DNA from: an uncultured Bacteriovoracaceae bacterium
GTDB taxonomy: Bacteria; Bdellovibrionota; Bacteriovoracia; Bacteriovoracales; Bacteriovoracaceae
NCBI GenBank assembly: GCA_937931205.1
Contig: CALHBF010000001.1
Location: 62,001 to 126,000, forward strand
Length of the DNA: 64,000 nt
Reading direction: 5' to 3'
Shown: in pieces, positions 35,287-44,003 of the stretch
Layout of the letters: every line of letters begins with the position of its first letter
How positions within the stretch are numbered: position 1 is the stretch's first letter
Translations under genes and position numbers: made by a program
The notes under the pieces: generated by a model
Databases searched by the model: none
What the model was told of the DNA's origin: nothing
What the model saw: only the letters and a program-made list of their open reading frames with translations

Positions 35287-35583
35287 TCAAAACTTCTCTT
35301 CAAAGATTCCCATTTTAGTTGAACCGACATTACCTTTTGGGGCTTTTCCTAACCAGGAACCAGGCATGGCCAAAAACAAACGAGGAACTTGTCCTATCAC
35401 TTCTTTCCATTCTCTGAACTGAAGAGCGAGTTTGAACATTTCAAAATGAACTATGAAATGAGGAACAGCAAAAGGCTGCGATTTTAAATGGGCCTGTTCA
35501 AGGAATTCTAGTGCAGCAGAGTAGCCAGCAGTTTTTTGGATGCTTTTACTCTCTATAATTAATTCTTTGACTGAAGTCTTCAT
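35287..35583 (-). CDS. DUF3703 family protein
   Basis: A 98-residue protein with the typical sequence of DUF3703: KTAGYSAALEFLEQAHLKSQPFAVPHFIVHFEMF, a central LQFREWKEVIGQVPRLFLAMPGSWLGKAPKGNVGST. The family consists of small soluble proteins that commonly lie beside czc/ncc-type metal efflux genes or methyltransferase-like genes. Here it sits between the left boundary repeat and the efflux cluster, facing away from it. Function unknown; a metal-related role is suggested by context. Confidence 0.85.
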   Translation of the reverse strand: MKTSVKELIIESKSIQKTAGYSAALEFLEQAHLKSQPFAVPHFIVHFEMFKLALQFREWKEVIGQVPRLFLAMPGSWLGKAPKGNVGSTKMGIFEEKF

Positions 35584-35725
35584 TTTTACATTCCTAATTA
35601 AAAACTCTCGGGCATGAATAATGCTAAGCCAAAAATCAGAATGTATGTAGCAGTAATTACATCAAGACTAGAAAACATTTCCGACTTCCTTGCTCATTCT
35701 TTCAAGTCATTGTAAGTATTTAGCA

Positions 35726-36055
35726 ATGACAAAGGTTACTTTTCTCCTCATTCTATTCCTATTCAATATCGTGGGCCTGTCTGTAGCCCAGGCAAGAGTA
35801 CATGAGCATGCACATACCGTTAAAGAGGAATTGGCTTCAGCTACTTATGAGGAGCTAGGGCGAACAAACCACCAGCAAGATGAGCACAAAGATTGTGGCG
35901 CTTCAGATTGCTGCCGTCACTGCCACAACGTAATTTTCATCAATGGCCCTCTAAGACTTATCACTTCAGCTCCTTCGTTCCTAATAGGCTTTCGGGAAAT
36001 AAAGCTTCAGATATCTGAAAATTATTTCGACATCATAAAACCACCGCTCGTCTAA
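35726..36055 (+). CDS. Secreted His/Cys-rich metal-binding peptide
   Basis: Start at the ATG at 35726, because this gives a signal peptide (MTKVTFLLILFLFNIVGLSVAQA); the frame is open for 12 codons upstream. The mature part of about 85 residues holds EHAHTVKEE, then HQQDEHKDCGASDCCRHCHNVIF with four cysteines and several histidines, a likely Zn2+ or Cu+ site. The end IIKPPLV resembles the end of the second such peptide at 38.5 kb. The size and position at the head of an efflux cluster resemble CzcI/CopL-type periplasmic sensors or chaperones, but I cannot assign either. Confidence 0.65.
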   Translation: MTKVTFLLILFLFNIVGLSVAQARVHEHAHTVKEELASATYEELGRTNHQQDEHKDCGASDCCRHCHNVIFINGPLRLITSAPSFLIGFREIKLQISENYFDIIKPPLV

Positions 36056-36117
36056 TATTCCATACATTCAGTTATTAATTTCTTAAATGGATCTTGATAT
36101 TAATCAAGGAGAATTCC

Positions 36118-36744
36118 GTGAAAACTATTTTTATTTTAAGTCTGCTCTCACTTCTAATCGCTTCCTGTAGTAAGGGTGATGAGCGCCTGAAGGAAAAGGC
36201 AAGAATTGAAGGCGATACCTTACGTGATGTCGAAAATAGCAATCTTGCTCAAAAAGCAGAAAGCATGGAGAAGGATCTTGCAAGAAGACATTTGTTTTAT
36301 CAGGCCGTCAAAGGCAATTACGAAGGCACAATCAGTACGAGTGCAGGAACCTTTAATATCAGAATAACGCTCACCCCTAGCCTTCCTCCAATCAGAGTGA
36401 ATCGCGTAAGACAGCTGGAAGAAATTAGCGCTGACCTAAATAATCTCATGCTCAATACCCAGGTGGTTCAATGGGACCCAAATAGTTCTATTAGTGCTGT
36501 AGGATGTAGAGTGAGTAATGTTCGTCCAGATATTGAGAGAGGTGAACTGGCCATATCTCATGAATCTTGCCCTAACCTTTATCTAATTAAAATCGCTGAC
36601 AGGGGTGGAAGCACTAGCTCGAATACAATTGCAAGCTGGGTTTTAAGTGGTGATATGTCTGAAGTTGATAGTCTTAGTGGCCAAATTCAGCCATCTACAA
36701 ATGCCAACATTTTCCATTTCACTGCATTTAAAGTTCAAGAGTAA
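36118..36744 (+). CDS. Lipoprotein of the metal island, unknown function
   Basis: GTG at 36118, preceded by AAGGAG at the right distance, gives MKTIFILSLLSLLIASCSKGDE with lipobox LIASC, hence an exported lipoprotein of 208 residues. The mature part has a helical start (ERLKEKARIEGDTLRDVENS), a probable all-beta middle (NYEGTISTSAGTFNIRITLTPS) and one more cysteine in VGCRVSNVRPD and ESCPNLY. No known domain. It is followed at four bases by the TolC-like protein, with which it probably forms an outer-membrane complex. Confidence 0.65.
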   Translation: MKTIFILSLLSLLIASCSKGDERLKEKARIEGDTLRDVENSNLAQKAESMEKDLARRHLFYQAVKGNYEGTISTSAGTFNIRITLTPSLPPIRVNRVRQLEEISADLNNLMLNTQVVQWDPNSSISAVGCRVSNVRPDIERGELAISHESCPNLYLIKIADRGGSTSSNTIASWVLSGDMSEVDSLSGQIQPSTNANIFHFTAFKVQE

Positions 36745-36747
36745 GCC

Positions 36748-38037
36748 ATGAAGAAAACAATTTTATTAGCCTTAATTATTTGTTTTTCACCTCTTGCCCA
36801 GTCTCAGTCTGTTGAAACAGTAGAAGTGAGTCTCAATCAGGTGGTAGGAAAAGTTAGCAATGAGAATCTTACTGTCTATGAGTCCGCTCTTCGAGTCTAC
36901 CAAGCAAAGGAATCAATTACAGTTGCCCGGATGAATCTTCTTCCAAGGCTTAATCTATGGAAACTGGCCTCTGCCGCAGTAGAAATATTTGCAGGAGGTC
37001 CAGTCGGAGCAGCAGCGGGGGCTTTCTCAATTGTTGAAGATATCGCTCCGTTTGTTGTCCCGGCCAATTGGTTCAGGGTATCACAAGCAAAACTTTTTTA
37101 TGAAGCAGATTTGGAGGGGTACCGGGCCCTATGGGGTAACGAAGTACTTACTGCTAAATCACTCTACTTCCACTTGCTTTTAGATACTTCTCTATTGGAG
37201 CACATTAGAAAGAGTAGAGAGGATTTGAATGAGATTTATCGCATCGTAAAAGTAAGAGAGACTTTTGGGGGCGCACCACAAACTGTCTCTCAAGAGATCA
37301 AGCAAAGACTTCTCGCCCTTGATGAAGATGCTCGAGCCATTGAAGTACTAATTGCCGAAGAGGAAAGTCTTCTAGGTTTCATGATGGGTTATGAAACGGG
37401 AGTAAGATTGAAAGCAAAACCTATCAAGCTTCCAGACTATGATTCTCTTTCTCAATTAAATTATGAAGATTTCGTTTTCAGGGCCGTAGATGAATCTCCG
37501 GAGATTCGGCAGTTCAATCATTTAATAGAAGCTTCTCAATATGTTCGAAGGGAAGTCCAATATGCTTTCCTTGGCGCTTCCAGCTTGAGTCGCGGTCTCA
37601 CTGGCGGGGTATTTGACAATCTGCCACTTCAGTCCGGTCTTGGATTCGGGACTGCCGCTTCATTAAGGATCGTCCGCACCCAAAAAGAAATTCTTAAAGT
37701 GCAGCAAAAAGCGGTCAAGGAAACAGTTAAAAGACATCTCAAGCTTTTAGTAAACAACTACAACCTGGACTTAAGTAATTATAGAAATATAAAGCAACGA
37801 GTGTACCTGGCCTCAACTTCATTAAACAATATGTATAACCGTATACGCTTGGGTGAAGAAGTTGATTCCCTTGCACTCATTGAAGCTTCACGAAACTACA
37901 TAGAGGCCGATACATCACTGTTTGCGGTTATGTATCGTTTCCTCAGCAGCGAAGACAAGTTGTCCCGAATGATCTTTCATGGGGATTACTCCCAGTCCAG
38001 AAAAGCTGTTGAAAAAGTAAAAGGAACACACTTATGA
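36748..38037 (+). CDS. Outer-membrane TolC-like protein with atypical glycine-alanine insert
   Basis: A 429-residue protein with a signal peptide (residues about 1-20). The pattern of helical stretches (LTVYESALRVYQAKESITVARMNLLPRLNLW and SPEIRQFNHLIEASQYVRREVQYA) repeated once, with a second half starting near 230, resembles the TolC fold. Between residues 75 and 95 is EIFAGGPVGAAAGAFSIVEDIAPF, a glycine/alanine-rich segment absent from normal CzcC. It overlaps the following gene by four bases. Probably an outer-membrane efflux duct, second to the CzcC-like protein at 38.9 kb, but the match is weak. Confidence 0.6.
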   Translation: MKKTILLALIICFSPLAQSQSVETVEVSLNQVVGKVSNENLTVYESALRVYQAKESITVARMNLLPRLNLWKLASAAVEIFAGGPVGAAAGAFSIVEDIAPFVVPANWFRVSQAKLFYEADLEGYRALWGNEVLTAKSLYFHLLLDTSLLEHIRKSREDLNEIYRIVKVRETFGGAPQTVSQEIKQRLLALDEDARAIEVLIAEEESLLGFMMGYETGVRLKAKPIKLPDYDSLSQLNYEDFVFRAVDESPEIRQFNHLIEASQYVRREVQYAFLGASSLSRGLTGGVFDNLPLQSGLGFGTAASLRIVRTQKEILKVQQKAVKETVKRHLKLLVNNYNLDLSNYRNIKQRVYLASTSLNNMYNRIRLGEEVDSLALIEASRNYIEADTSLFAVMYRFLSSEDKLSRMIFHGDYSQSRKAVEKVKGTHL

Positions 38038-38480
38038 AAATATATTTAATATTATCAATACTTGTTTTTTCTTCAAATGCTCTCGCCCAACTAAATCCGA
38101 GTGCTCGAACAGAGGAATTGGCCACCTTTCGCGGAGATTTAGAAATTAAGATGGATAAAACTCCCTACTACGGGGAGGAACATACCACTATAAAGAAATA
38201 CTTCACTGAGCTTCAAGAGCTGAATGAAGATTTAGAAAACAGCCGACGGTATCTTAGAAGATTCAATGACTACATCAGAGATATTGGCGTAGAAACTTTT
38301 TGTAATGAAGCCCTGCTTGAAAAGGAAAAATGGACTCAACTTATCAAGAACTGCACTAAGAATAATTTCTTCTTATGTTCAGAAGAAGTGAAGCTATACC
38401 CGAACATCAAGGGAGTTTTGGTGAATCTCTTAGAGGAAGATGTGAAGAAACAAATGTTAGGAGCAAATAGCTGCAAGTAA
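38034..38480 (+). CDS. Small secreted helical protein of the metal island
   Basis: A 148-residue protein with a signal peptide (MKIYLILSILVFSSNALA). The mature part is mostly charged helix (HTTIKKYFTELQELNEDLENSRRYLRRFNDYIRD) and four cysteines, two in a CTKNNFFLC-like spacing (residues about 108-117) and one at the C-terminal end. No motif known. The start overlaps the TolC-like stop by four bases, so the three genes from 36.1 kb form one transcription unit. Confidence 0.6.
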   Translation: MKIYLILSILVFSSNALAQLNPSARTEELATFRGDLEIKMDKTPYYGEEHTTIKKYFTELQELNEDLENSRRYLRRFNDYIRDIGVETFCNEALLEKEKWTQLIKNCTKNNFFLCSEEVKLYPNIKGVLVNLLEEDVKKQMLGANSCK

Positions 38481-38524
38481 CTTAACTAATTGAAGTTTAT
38501 GAAGAAAAGTTATATAAATATTTT

Positions 38525-38866
38525 ATGCGAATGATTGTGGCCTTACTTATAACATTTAGCGTTTTGATAGATTTCTCGGCGAGCTGCCTCGCTGAGGATT
38601 TTTCTATTTGCCATAGCGAGGATATTTCAGTTTCGATTGATCATGATTTAAGTAAGACTACTGACAGTTCTCCTTCACATACTCATCCTAAAGGTTCTGA
38701 CTCTCACCATTGCCATGGTGATCATATTCATGCTGCGGTCAACTTTCCTTCTGGGTTTGTTTCAGCTCGAACGAGCTTGAATTTCACTCTGGAATTTTTT
38801 GACTACTCCCTCTCCATACCGTCTCCTTTTTTATCAGAAATCATCCGCCCTCCCATTCTTACTTAA
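38525..38866 (+). CDS. Secreted histidine-rich metal-binding peptide
   Basis: A 113-residue protein with a signal peptide, then CHSEDISVSIDH and a dense HTHPKGSDSHHCHGDHIHAA cluster of eight or nine histidines and cysteines. The end SEIIRPPILT is similar to the end (IIKPPLV) of the His/Cys-rich peptide at 35.7 kb, so the two are distant paralogues. Such peptides can bind zinc, cobalt or nickel in the periplasm. CzcI-like proteins are of this size. Encoded directly ahead of the czc-type genes. Confidence 0.65.
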   Translation: MRMIVALLITFSVLIDFSASCLAEDFSICHSEDISVSIDHDLSKTTDSSPSHTHPKGSDSHHCHGDHIHAAVNFPSGFVSARTSLNFTLEFFDYSLSIPSPFLSEIIRPPILT

Positions 38867-38905
38867 TTCAATTTTTCTCGTTTTAAATTATTTATAGAGG
38901 TATAT

Positions 38906-40159
38906 ATGTTCTTATTTCTCTTAGGCATCTCACTGCTAAGTGAGACAGCTTATTCACAGGGTAATTGTGATTTTAAAAGCATCAATGAGTTTTATAACAA
39001 ACTTAACGCAAGCAATCCTATTCAGGAGCAAATTAAGAAGCGTGTTAGTGAAGTTGAAAGCAGCATTGATTTAGCAAAACAGAGACCGAATCCGGTTATT
39101 GATACTGAATATCTCAAAGGCAATCAGTTCGGGATTGATATAAATAATATCCAGGTTAAGGCTCAGCACATCTACGAATTCGGCTCTAAACGAAACAAGC
39201 GAATTGAAGAAGCTCAGCTCTCTGCATCTATTGAAAAACGGTTGCTGAATCTAAAAGGTGTGGAAACGACGGTTGGATACGCACTCAAGTACCAAAGAGT
39301 TGCTCAGCTAACTATAGTGATAGATGCCGTCAAAGAAGCTATCTCTACATTTGAGAAGGTCATTGGAAAGCTTAGTTCCAGGACGGGATTAACACCAGAA
39401 GAAAGGGTTTCCCTTCTCACCTTAAGACTTGCATCTAGTGACTACAAAGCGAAGTTAAACGATCTCGAAAATGAAAAGACTCTACTCGGTGGGGAACTTA
39501 CATTTATCACAGGTTGTGAAACATTTAATCCTCAATATTCAAGCCTCCCCTATGGTCAACTACTTCCACCTCTTAAGAATTTATCTTCTACAGAAAGTGG
39601 CCTGGTTAGTGTTGAGAACTTAAAAATCAAACAGTCCGAAGCTGATCTGGCGGTTCAAAAGTCACTTGGTTATTCAAATATAGCAATTGGTCCCGTTGTA
39701 GAATATCAAACTCAAGGCAATGATAAGTTCTTGTCCGCTGGGATCGCAGTAACCTTTGATCTTCCTCTATTTCACACCAATGATGCAGGTAAATTAAATG
39801 CTGCAAGAAGGATGGCCGCTCAAAAAATTGAAAGTACCAATTCAATTAGGAATCTTAATCTTAAGAAGGCCATGCTGATTCAAAAATACGAAAGATCTGT
39901 AAAAGTACTTTCTCAGATGACAACTCTGGAAAGGCTCAATAAGCAGCATTCAGAAGTTGAGAGGTTGTTCGCCAGGGGGATAGTTTCAATACCAATGACA
40001 ATTGAGTCACATCGACAGCATATCGATTTCCTCGAGTCTCGATTTGAGACTGAAAACGATCTTCTTGTTTCACTCGAAGAAGTTGTTTTCATCAGAGGTG
40101 AGACTCAGCTTTTAGAAGATCTTTTTAACATAACTACAAAAAATCAAGGTTCAAGATGA
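38906..40159 (+). CDS. czcC: CzcC-type outer-membrane efflux protein
   Basis: A 417-residue TolC-family protein with a signal peptide of about 18 residues. The mature part has paired helical repeats: SSIDLAKQRPNPVIDTEYLKGN, QVKAQHIYEFGSKRNKRIEEAQ, LNDLENEKTLLGGEL, and the second half starting with LGYSNIAIGPVVEYQTQGND and ITFDLPLFHTNDAGKLNAARR. This forms the trimeric duct for the RND pump in the outer membrane. The protein is of normal length. It overlaps the adaptor gene by four bases. Gene symbol given by family similarity only. Confidence 0.85.
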   Translation: MFLFLLGISLLSETAYSQGNCDFKSINEFYNKLNASNPIQEQIKKRVSEVESSIDLAKQRPNPVIDTEYLKGNQFGIDINNIQVKAQHIYEFGSKRNKRIEEAQLSASIEKRLLNLKGVETTVGYALKYQRVAQLTIVIDAVKEAISTFEKVIGKLSSRTGLTPEERVSLLTLRLASSDYKAKLNDLENEKTLLGGELTFITGCETFNPQYSSLPYGQLLPPLKNLSSTESGLVSVENLKIKQSEADLAVQKSLGYSNIAIGPVVEYQTQGNDKFLSAGIAVTFDLPLFHTNDAGKLNAARRMAAQKIESTNSIRNLNLKKAMLIQKYERSVKVLSQMTTLERLNKQHSEVERLFARGIVSIPMTIESHRQHIDFLESRFETENDLLVSLEEVVFIRGETQLLEDLFNITTKNQGSR

Positions 40160-40821
40160 AAAAATTATTAATCCTTGTCATTTTAATAGGAGCCCTCATA
40201 GGAACTCTTACATTAAATGCACAAGAGTCTAGTTCGAAAAAAGGACATGTCATTCCCAATGATCATGGACATGGTAAAGAGGAAAATGATCACGGACATG
40301 GCAAAGAGGAAAATGATCACGGACATGGTAAAGAGGAAGATGATCATGGACATGGTAAAGAGGAAGATGATCACGGACATGGTAAAGATGAAGATGATCA
40401 TGGACATGATAAAGATGAAGACGATCATGAACATGGAGATGAGGACGACCATGGCCATGGCGGTGGAAAGGCCGTAGGTCCAGGGAAGGCTATACTCGAA
40501 GTGTCTGAAGCAAAAGGTTTCAAGCTCTCCAAAGAAGCTTATCATGCCTTAAATGTAAAGTTCATGGATATTGAACAAGACAGTATCAAAATTAGAAAAG
40601 ATGTACTTGTAAGCTATCAAAATAAGACAGGAGTATACCGCTATAGAAATGAGTTCTTTAAATTTATTCCTGTGACTATTAAAGAGCAGAAACAGGGCCA
40701 GTACTTTGTCCAATCACCAGCACTACAGTCAGGTGACAAAGTTGTTACCTCCCCCGTAGGACTTATTCGCATAACAGATGTCTATTCCACTGATACAGCG
40801 GAATATGGCCACGGTCACTAA
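40156..40821 (+). CDS. czcB: Truncated-looking CzcB-type adaptor with tandem His repeats
   Basis: A 221-residue protein, about half the length of a normal CzcB. After a signal peptide it has eight near-identical His-rich units of the form DHGHGKEE (residues about 36-100), then a short domain with the N-terminal strand GFKLSKEAYHALNVKF and, following directly, SYQNKTGVYRYRNEFFKFIPV and LQSGDKVVTSPVGLIRITDVYSTDTAEYGHGH, which resembles the C-terminal membrane-proximal part of CzcB/CusB. The coiled-coil hairpin and lipoyl region are missing. It still sits between CzcC and CzcA with a normal 4-base overlap and no frameshift, so it may be a natural short adaptor rather than a pseudogene. Confidence 0.75.
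   Translation: MKKLLILVILIGALIGTLTLNAQESSSKKGHVIPNDHGHGKEENDHGHGKEENDHGHGKEEDDHGHGKEEDDHGHGKDEDDHGHDKDEDDHEHGDEDDHGHGGGKAVGPGKAILEVSEAKGFKLSKEAYHALNVKFMDIEQDSIKIRKDVLVSYQNKTGVYRYRNEFFKFIPVTIKEQKQGQYFVQSPALQSGDKVVTSPVGLIRITDVYSTDTAEYGHGH
40258..40460 (+). repeat. In-frame 24-base tandem repeats encoding His-rich units
   Basis: About eight copies of a 24-base unit with consensus GATCATGGACATGGTAAAGA lie in tandem inside the adaptor gene. Copies differ mainly by silent C/T changes and by Glu/Asp swaps (GAG/GAT), so the array probably expanded recently and can gain or lose copies in frame. Confidence 0.9.
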
Positions 40822-40833
40822 AGGATAAGTCAC

Positions 40834-43800
40834 ATGATAAATAAAATAATACACTTTTCCGTTCGTAACAGACTTTTCATTTTCATGATCACCTTGCTTT
40901 TGATCATGTTTGGGATTAGATCCTTTGAAACTCTCTCAATTGATGCAGTTCCTGATATCACAAACACCCAAGTGCAAATCAATACTCAGGTTCAAGGATT
41001 AGTTCCTGAAGAAATAGAAAGGATGGTAACTTTCCCTATTGAGTATGCCATGAATGGTATTCCACAAGTGGAAACAATCCGTTCCGTCTCTCGGTTTGGT
41101 ATCTCCCAAGTAACAGTCGTTTTTGAGGAAGGAGCCGAAATCCTGAAGGCTCGACAACTTGTCAGTGAAAAACTCCAAAATCTAGAGCTCCCGGCCGGTG
41201 TTGTTCCCGAAATGGGCCCGATAAGTACAGGTCTAGGCGAAATCTTCCATTACTCTATTGAGGCAAAGAAAGCTGAAACCGATCCTGAAAAGAGATTAAT
41301 CCAGCTTATGGAACTCAGATCCCTCCAGGACTGGTTTATCAAACCTCGATTACTCAATGTTAAAGGTGTGGTCGAAGTTAATACCATCGGAGGATATGAA
41401 AAACAGTTTTTTATACAACCAGACATCGAAAAGATGGCCCGCTATGGAATTCATTTCGATGACATTGAAAATGCTATCGAAAGCACCAACTTGAATGTTG
41501 GTGGCGGTTATATACAGCAAACCGGCGAACAACTGCTTGTAAGAGGCGTTGGCCTCCTCCAGAACTTTTCTCAAATTGAAAATGTTGTCGTAAAAAGACT
41601 CTCTGACTTCAGAGTTATTAAAATAAAAGATATAGCCGAGGTTAAATTTGATAAACAAATACGAACAGGTGCTGCGACTGTAAATGGTGAAGAGACAATT
41701 ATTGGAACAGCATTCATGCTTCTCGGTGAAAATAGTAGAACCGTTGCCCTTGCTGTTGACGAGAGATTAAAGGAAATCAAAAAAGACTTACCTGAATGGG
41801 TAGAGCTAAAGGTTCTTTACGATCGCTCCAACATGGTGAATGCCACACTAGGCACTGTCGAACATAGCTTGATAGTGGGAGCATCTCTAGTTATCATCGT
41901 TCTACTTTTACTCCTTGGAAACTTACGTGCAGCAATCATTACCTCACTGATAATACCAATCGCTCTTCTAATGACTTTCATTTTCATGAAATGGATGAAA
42001 GTTTCTGGGAACCTAATGAGTCTGGGGGCCCTTGATTTTGGGATCATCGTGGATGGTGCAGTGATTGTGATTGAAAACTGCATTCATAGACTAGAGAAAG
42101 CAGGTAAAGAATTAGGAAGGGAGCTTACCAGAGAGGAAATAAAACGATATGTGACTGAAGCTGCCATTGAGATCCGTTCAGCGGCTGGATTTGGTGAAAT
42201 GATAGTCATGGTGGTATTTATTCCAATTTTTGCTCTAACAGGAGTCGAGGGTAAGATGTTTGGTCCGATGGCCCAAACATTCCTTATGGCCCTTGCAAGT
42301 GCGCTCCTTCTTTCTTTCACGCTTGTACCAGCGCTCGCCGCAACTTTCCTAAGCGGCAAAACAAGAGATACAAAACCCTATTTGATGGTATTGGCCGATA
42401 GAATTTTCCATCCAGTATTATTGAGAGCACTTCGTTACAGAAAGCTAGTTCTACTCGGTGGTATTACCTCTGTAATAGCTGGGCTTTTTTTCTTTACAAG
42501 ACTAGGCTCAGAGTTCATTCCACAACTTGATGAGGGTGATTTTGCCATTCAGTTTATCAGGCCGGCGAATATTAGCACTGACAACTCCGTAAAACTTCAA
42601 ATGCTATCGGAAAAAGTAATCAAAGAGTTCCCTCAGGTTAAGAATGTCTTCGCCAGGACAGGAGCCGCTGAAGTTGCTACAGATCCAATGGGAGTCAATA
42701 TCTCAGACTCGTATGTAATGTTGATGCCAGTCGAAGAGTGGCCCGAAGGTGAAATAGAAACGAAGGCTGAACTCATATCAGCTATTAAGCAAAAGCTTGA
42801 GATAACTGTACCGGCCCAAGTTCTCATGGTTTCACAACCAGTAGAACTTAGATTTAACGAGCTTCTTGAAGGAACTCGGGCAGATGTTTCTGCAAAAATC
42901 TATGGCGAAGATCTTGATAAGCTCATGAATTACGCTCAGGAGGTCTCAGAGATTGTGGGTAGCATTGAGGGAGCTGGTGAAGCCGAGTCTGAATCTAAAG
43001 GTAAATCGCCTATGATTCAATATACTCCTAAAATGAACGATCTCGCGAATCTTGGAGTAACGGCTCGTCCCGTACTCGATACAATCAAAACTGCTATTGG
43101 CGGTAAGGAAATTGGGCATGTCTATGATGGAGTGAGAAAGTTTCCTATCGTTACAAGACTTTCTGAGGAAGAAAGGGAAAACGTTGCGACAATTCGAAAA
43201 CTGCCTGTTGGAATTTCTGAAGGATATACAGTTCCGATAGAAAAAATTGCAGATATTAATTTTGTGGATACTTTTACGTCAGTAAATCGTGAAAATTCGC
43301 AGAGACGAGTGGCAGTTTTAATAAATCCTGAAACCCGTGACATCGAAACCTTTGTTAACAAGGCCAGAGAAAAAGTAGATAAGAATATCAAACTACCCGA
43401 AGGTTACTACATCGAATGGGGGGGAAGTTTTAAGAATCTACAGCAGGCAAAAGAGAGGCTCAGCATACTTGTCCCATTAGCTATGCTCATAATCATTGCC
43501 ATGCTCTTTGCTGCATTCAAAAATTTTGCACAAGTTGTTCTAATCTTCTTTTGCGCACCCATGGCCTTGCTAGGAGGGGTGATAGCCTTGAACATTCTAA
43601 ATGTACCATTCAGTATTTCTGCCGGAGTAGGATTTATCGCTTTATCCGGGATCAGTATTCTAAACGGAGTTGTCCTCGTATCTTACTTCAACCAACTCTA
43701 CAGAGAAGGGAAAGGCCCTGATGAAATTGCTGAACTTGGTTCAATGGCGAGGCTACGCCCAGTCCTAATGACTGCTTTAACGGATGTTTTTGGCTTTTTA

Positions 43801-43959
43801 CCAATGATTTTTTCGACTGGACTAGGAGCAGAAGTTCAAAAGCCCTTAGCTACGGTAGTTGTTGGGGGGATCATTACTGCGACAGTGCTGACTTTGATCG
43901 TTCTGCCTGCTCTTTACAGGCTATTCTTTAAATATATGAAGCCTCCAATAGAGGCATAG
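40834..43959 (+). CDS. czcA: CzcA-type heavy-metal RND efflux pump
   Basis: A 1041-residue RND transporter with twelve predicted membrane helices. It begins with VRNRLFIFMITLLLIMFGIRSFETLSIDAVPDITNTQVQI, typical for the heavy-metal (HME) group, and helix 4 carries DFGIIVDGAVIVIENC, the signature of the Co2+/Zn2+/Cd2+ branch (CzcA, NccA) as opposed to the copper/silver CusA branch. It exchanges protons for metal ions and expels them through CzcC. AAGGATAAGTCAC lies directly before the start. The gene is followed by a strong terminator. Confidence 0.95.
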   Translation: MINKIIHFSVRNRLFIFMITLLLIMFGIRSFETLSIDAVPDITNTQVQINTQVQGLVPEEIERMVTFPIEYAMNGIPQVETIRSVSRFGISQVTVVFEEGAEILKARQLVSEKLQNLELPAGVVPEMGPISTGLGEIFHYSIEAKKAETDPEKRLIQLMELRSLQDWFIKPRLLNVKGVVEVNTIGGYEKQFFIQPDIEKMARYGIHFDDIENAIESTNLNVGGGYIQQTGEQLLVRGVGLLQNFSQIENVVVKRLSDFRVIKIKDIAEVKFDKQIRTGAATVNGEETIIGTAFMLLGENSRTVALAVDERLKEIKKDLPEWVELKVLYDRSNMVNATLGTVEHSLIVGASLVIIVLLLLLGNLRAAIITSLIIPIALLMTFIFMKWMKVSGNLMSLGALDFGIIVDGAVIVIENCIHRLEKAGKELGRELTREEIKRYVTEAAIEIRSAAGFGEMIVMVVFIPIFALTGVEGKMFGPMAQTFLMALASALLLSFTLVPALAATFLSGKTRDTKPYLMVLADRIFHPVLLRALRYRKLVLLGGITSVIAGLFFFTRLGSEFIPQLDEGDFAIQFIRPANISTDNSVKLQMLSEKVIKEFPQVKNVFARTGAAEVATDPMGVNISDSYVMLMPVEEWPEGEIETKAELISAIKQKLEITVPAQVLMVSQPVELRFNELLEGTRADVSAKIYGEDLDKLMNYAQEVSEIVGSIEGAGEAESESKGKSPMIQYTPKMNDLANLGVTARPVLDTIKTAIGGKEIGHVYDGVRKFPIVTRLSEEERENVATIRKLPVGISEGYTVPIEKIADINFVDTFTSVNRENSQRRVAVLINPETRDIETFVNKAREKVDKNIKLPEGYYIEWGGSFKNLQQAKERLSILVPLAMLIIIAMLFAAFKNFAQVVLIFFCAPMALLGGVIALNILNVPFSISAGVGFIALSGISILNGVVLVSYFNQLYREGKGPDEIAELGSMARLRPVLMTALTDVFGFLPMIFSTGLGAEVQKPLATVVVGGIITATVLTLIVLPALYRLFFKYMKPPIEA

Positions 43960-43968
43960 TTACCAAGG

Positions 43969-44000
43969 GTGGTCTGGTTTATTTCCTTTAACCAGACCAC
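43969..44000. terminator. Bidirectional terminator between CzcA and CDF genes
   Basis: GTGGTCTGGTT and AACCAGACCAC form a perfect eleven-base stem with a ten-base loop, followed on the plus strand by TCTTTATT. It ends transcripts of the convergent RND and CDF genes. Confidence 0.85.
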
Positions 44001-44003
44001 TCT

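Noticed and set aside
40213..40545. 110-codon minus-strand frame with repeated hydrophobic units over the His repeat array
   Set aside because: Artefact of the tandem repeat, which is open in several frames; the plus-strand frame has the signal peptide and operon context.
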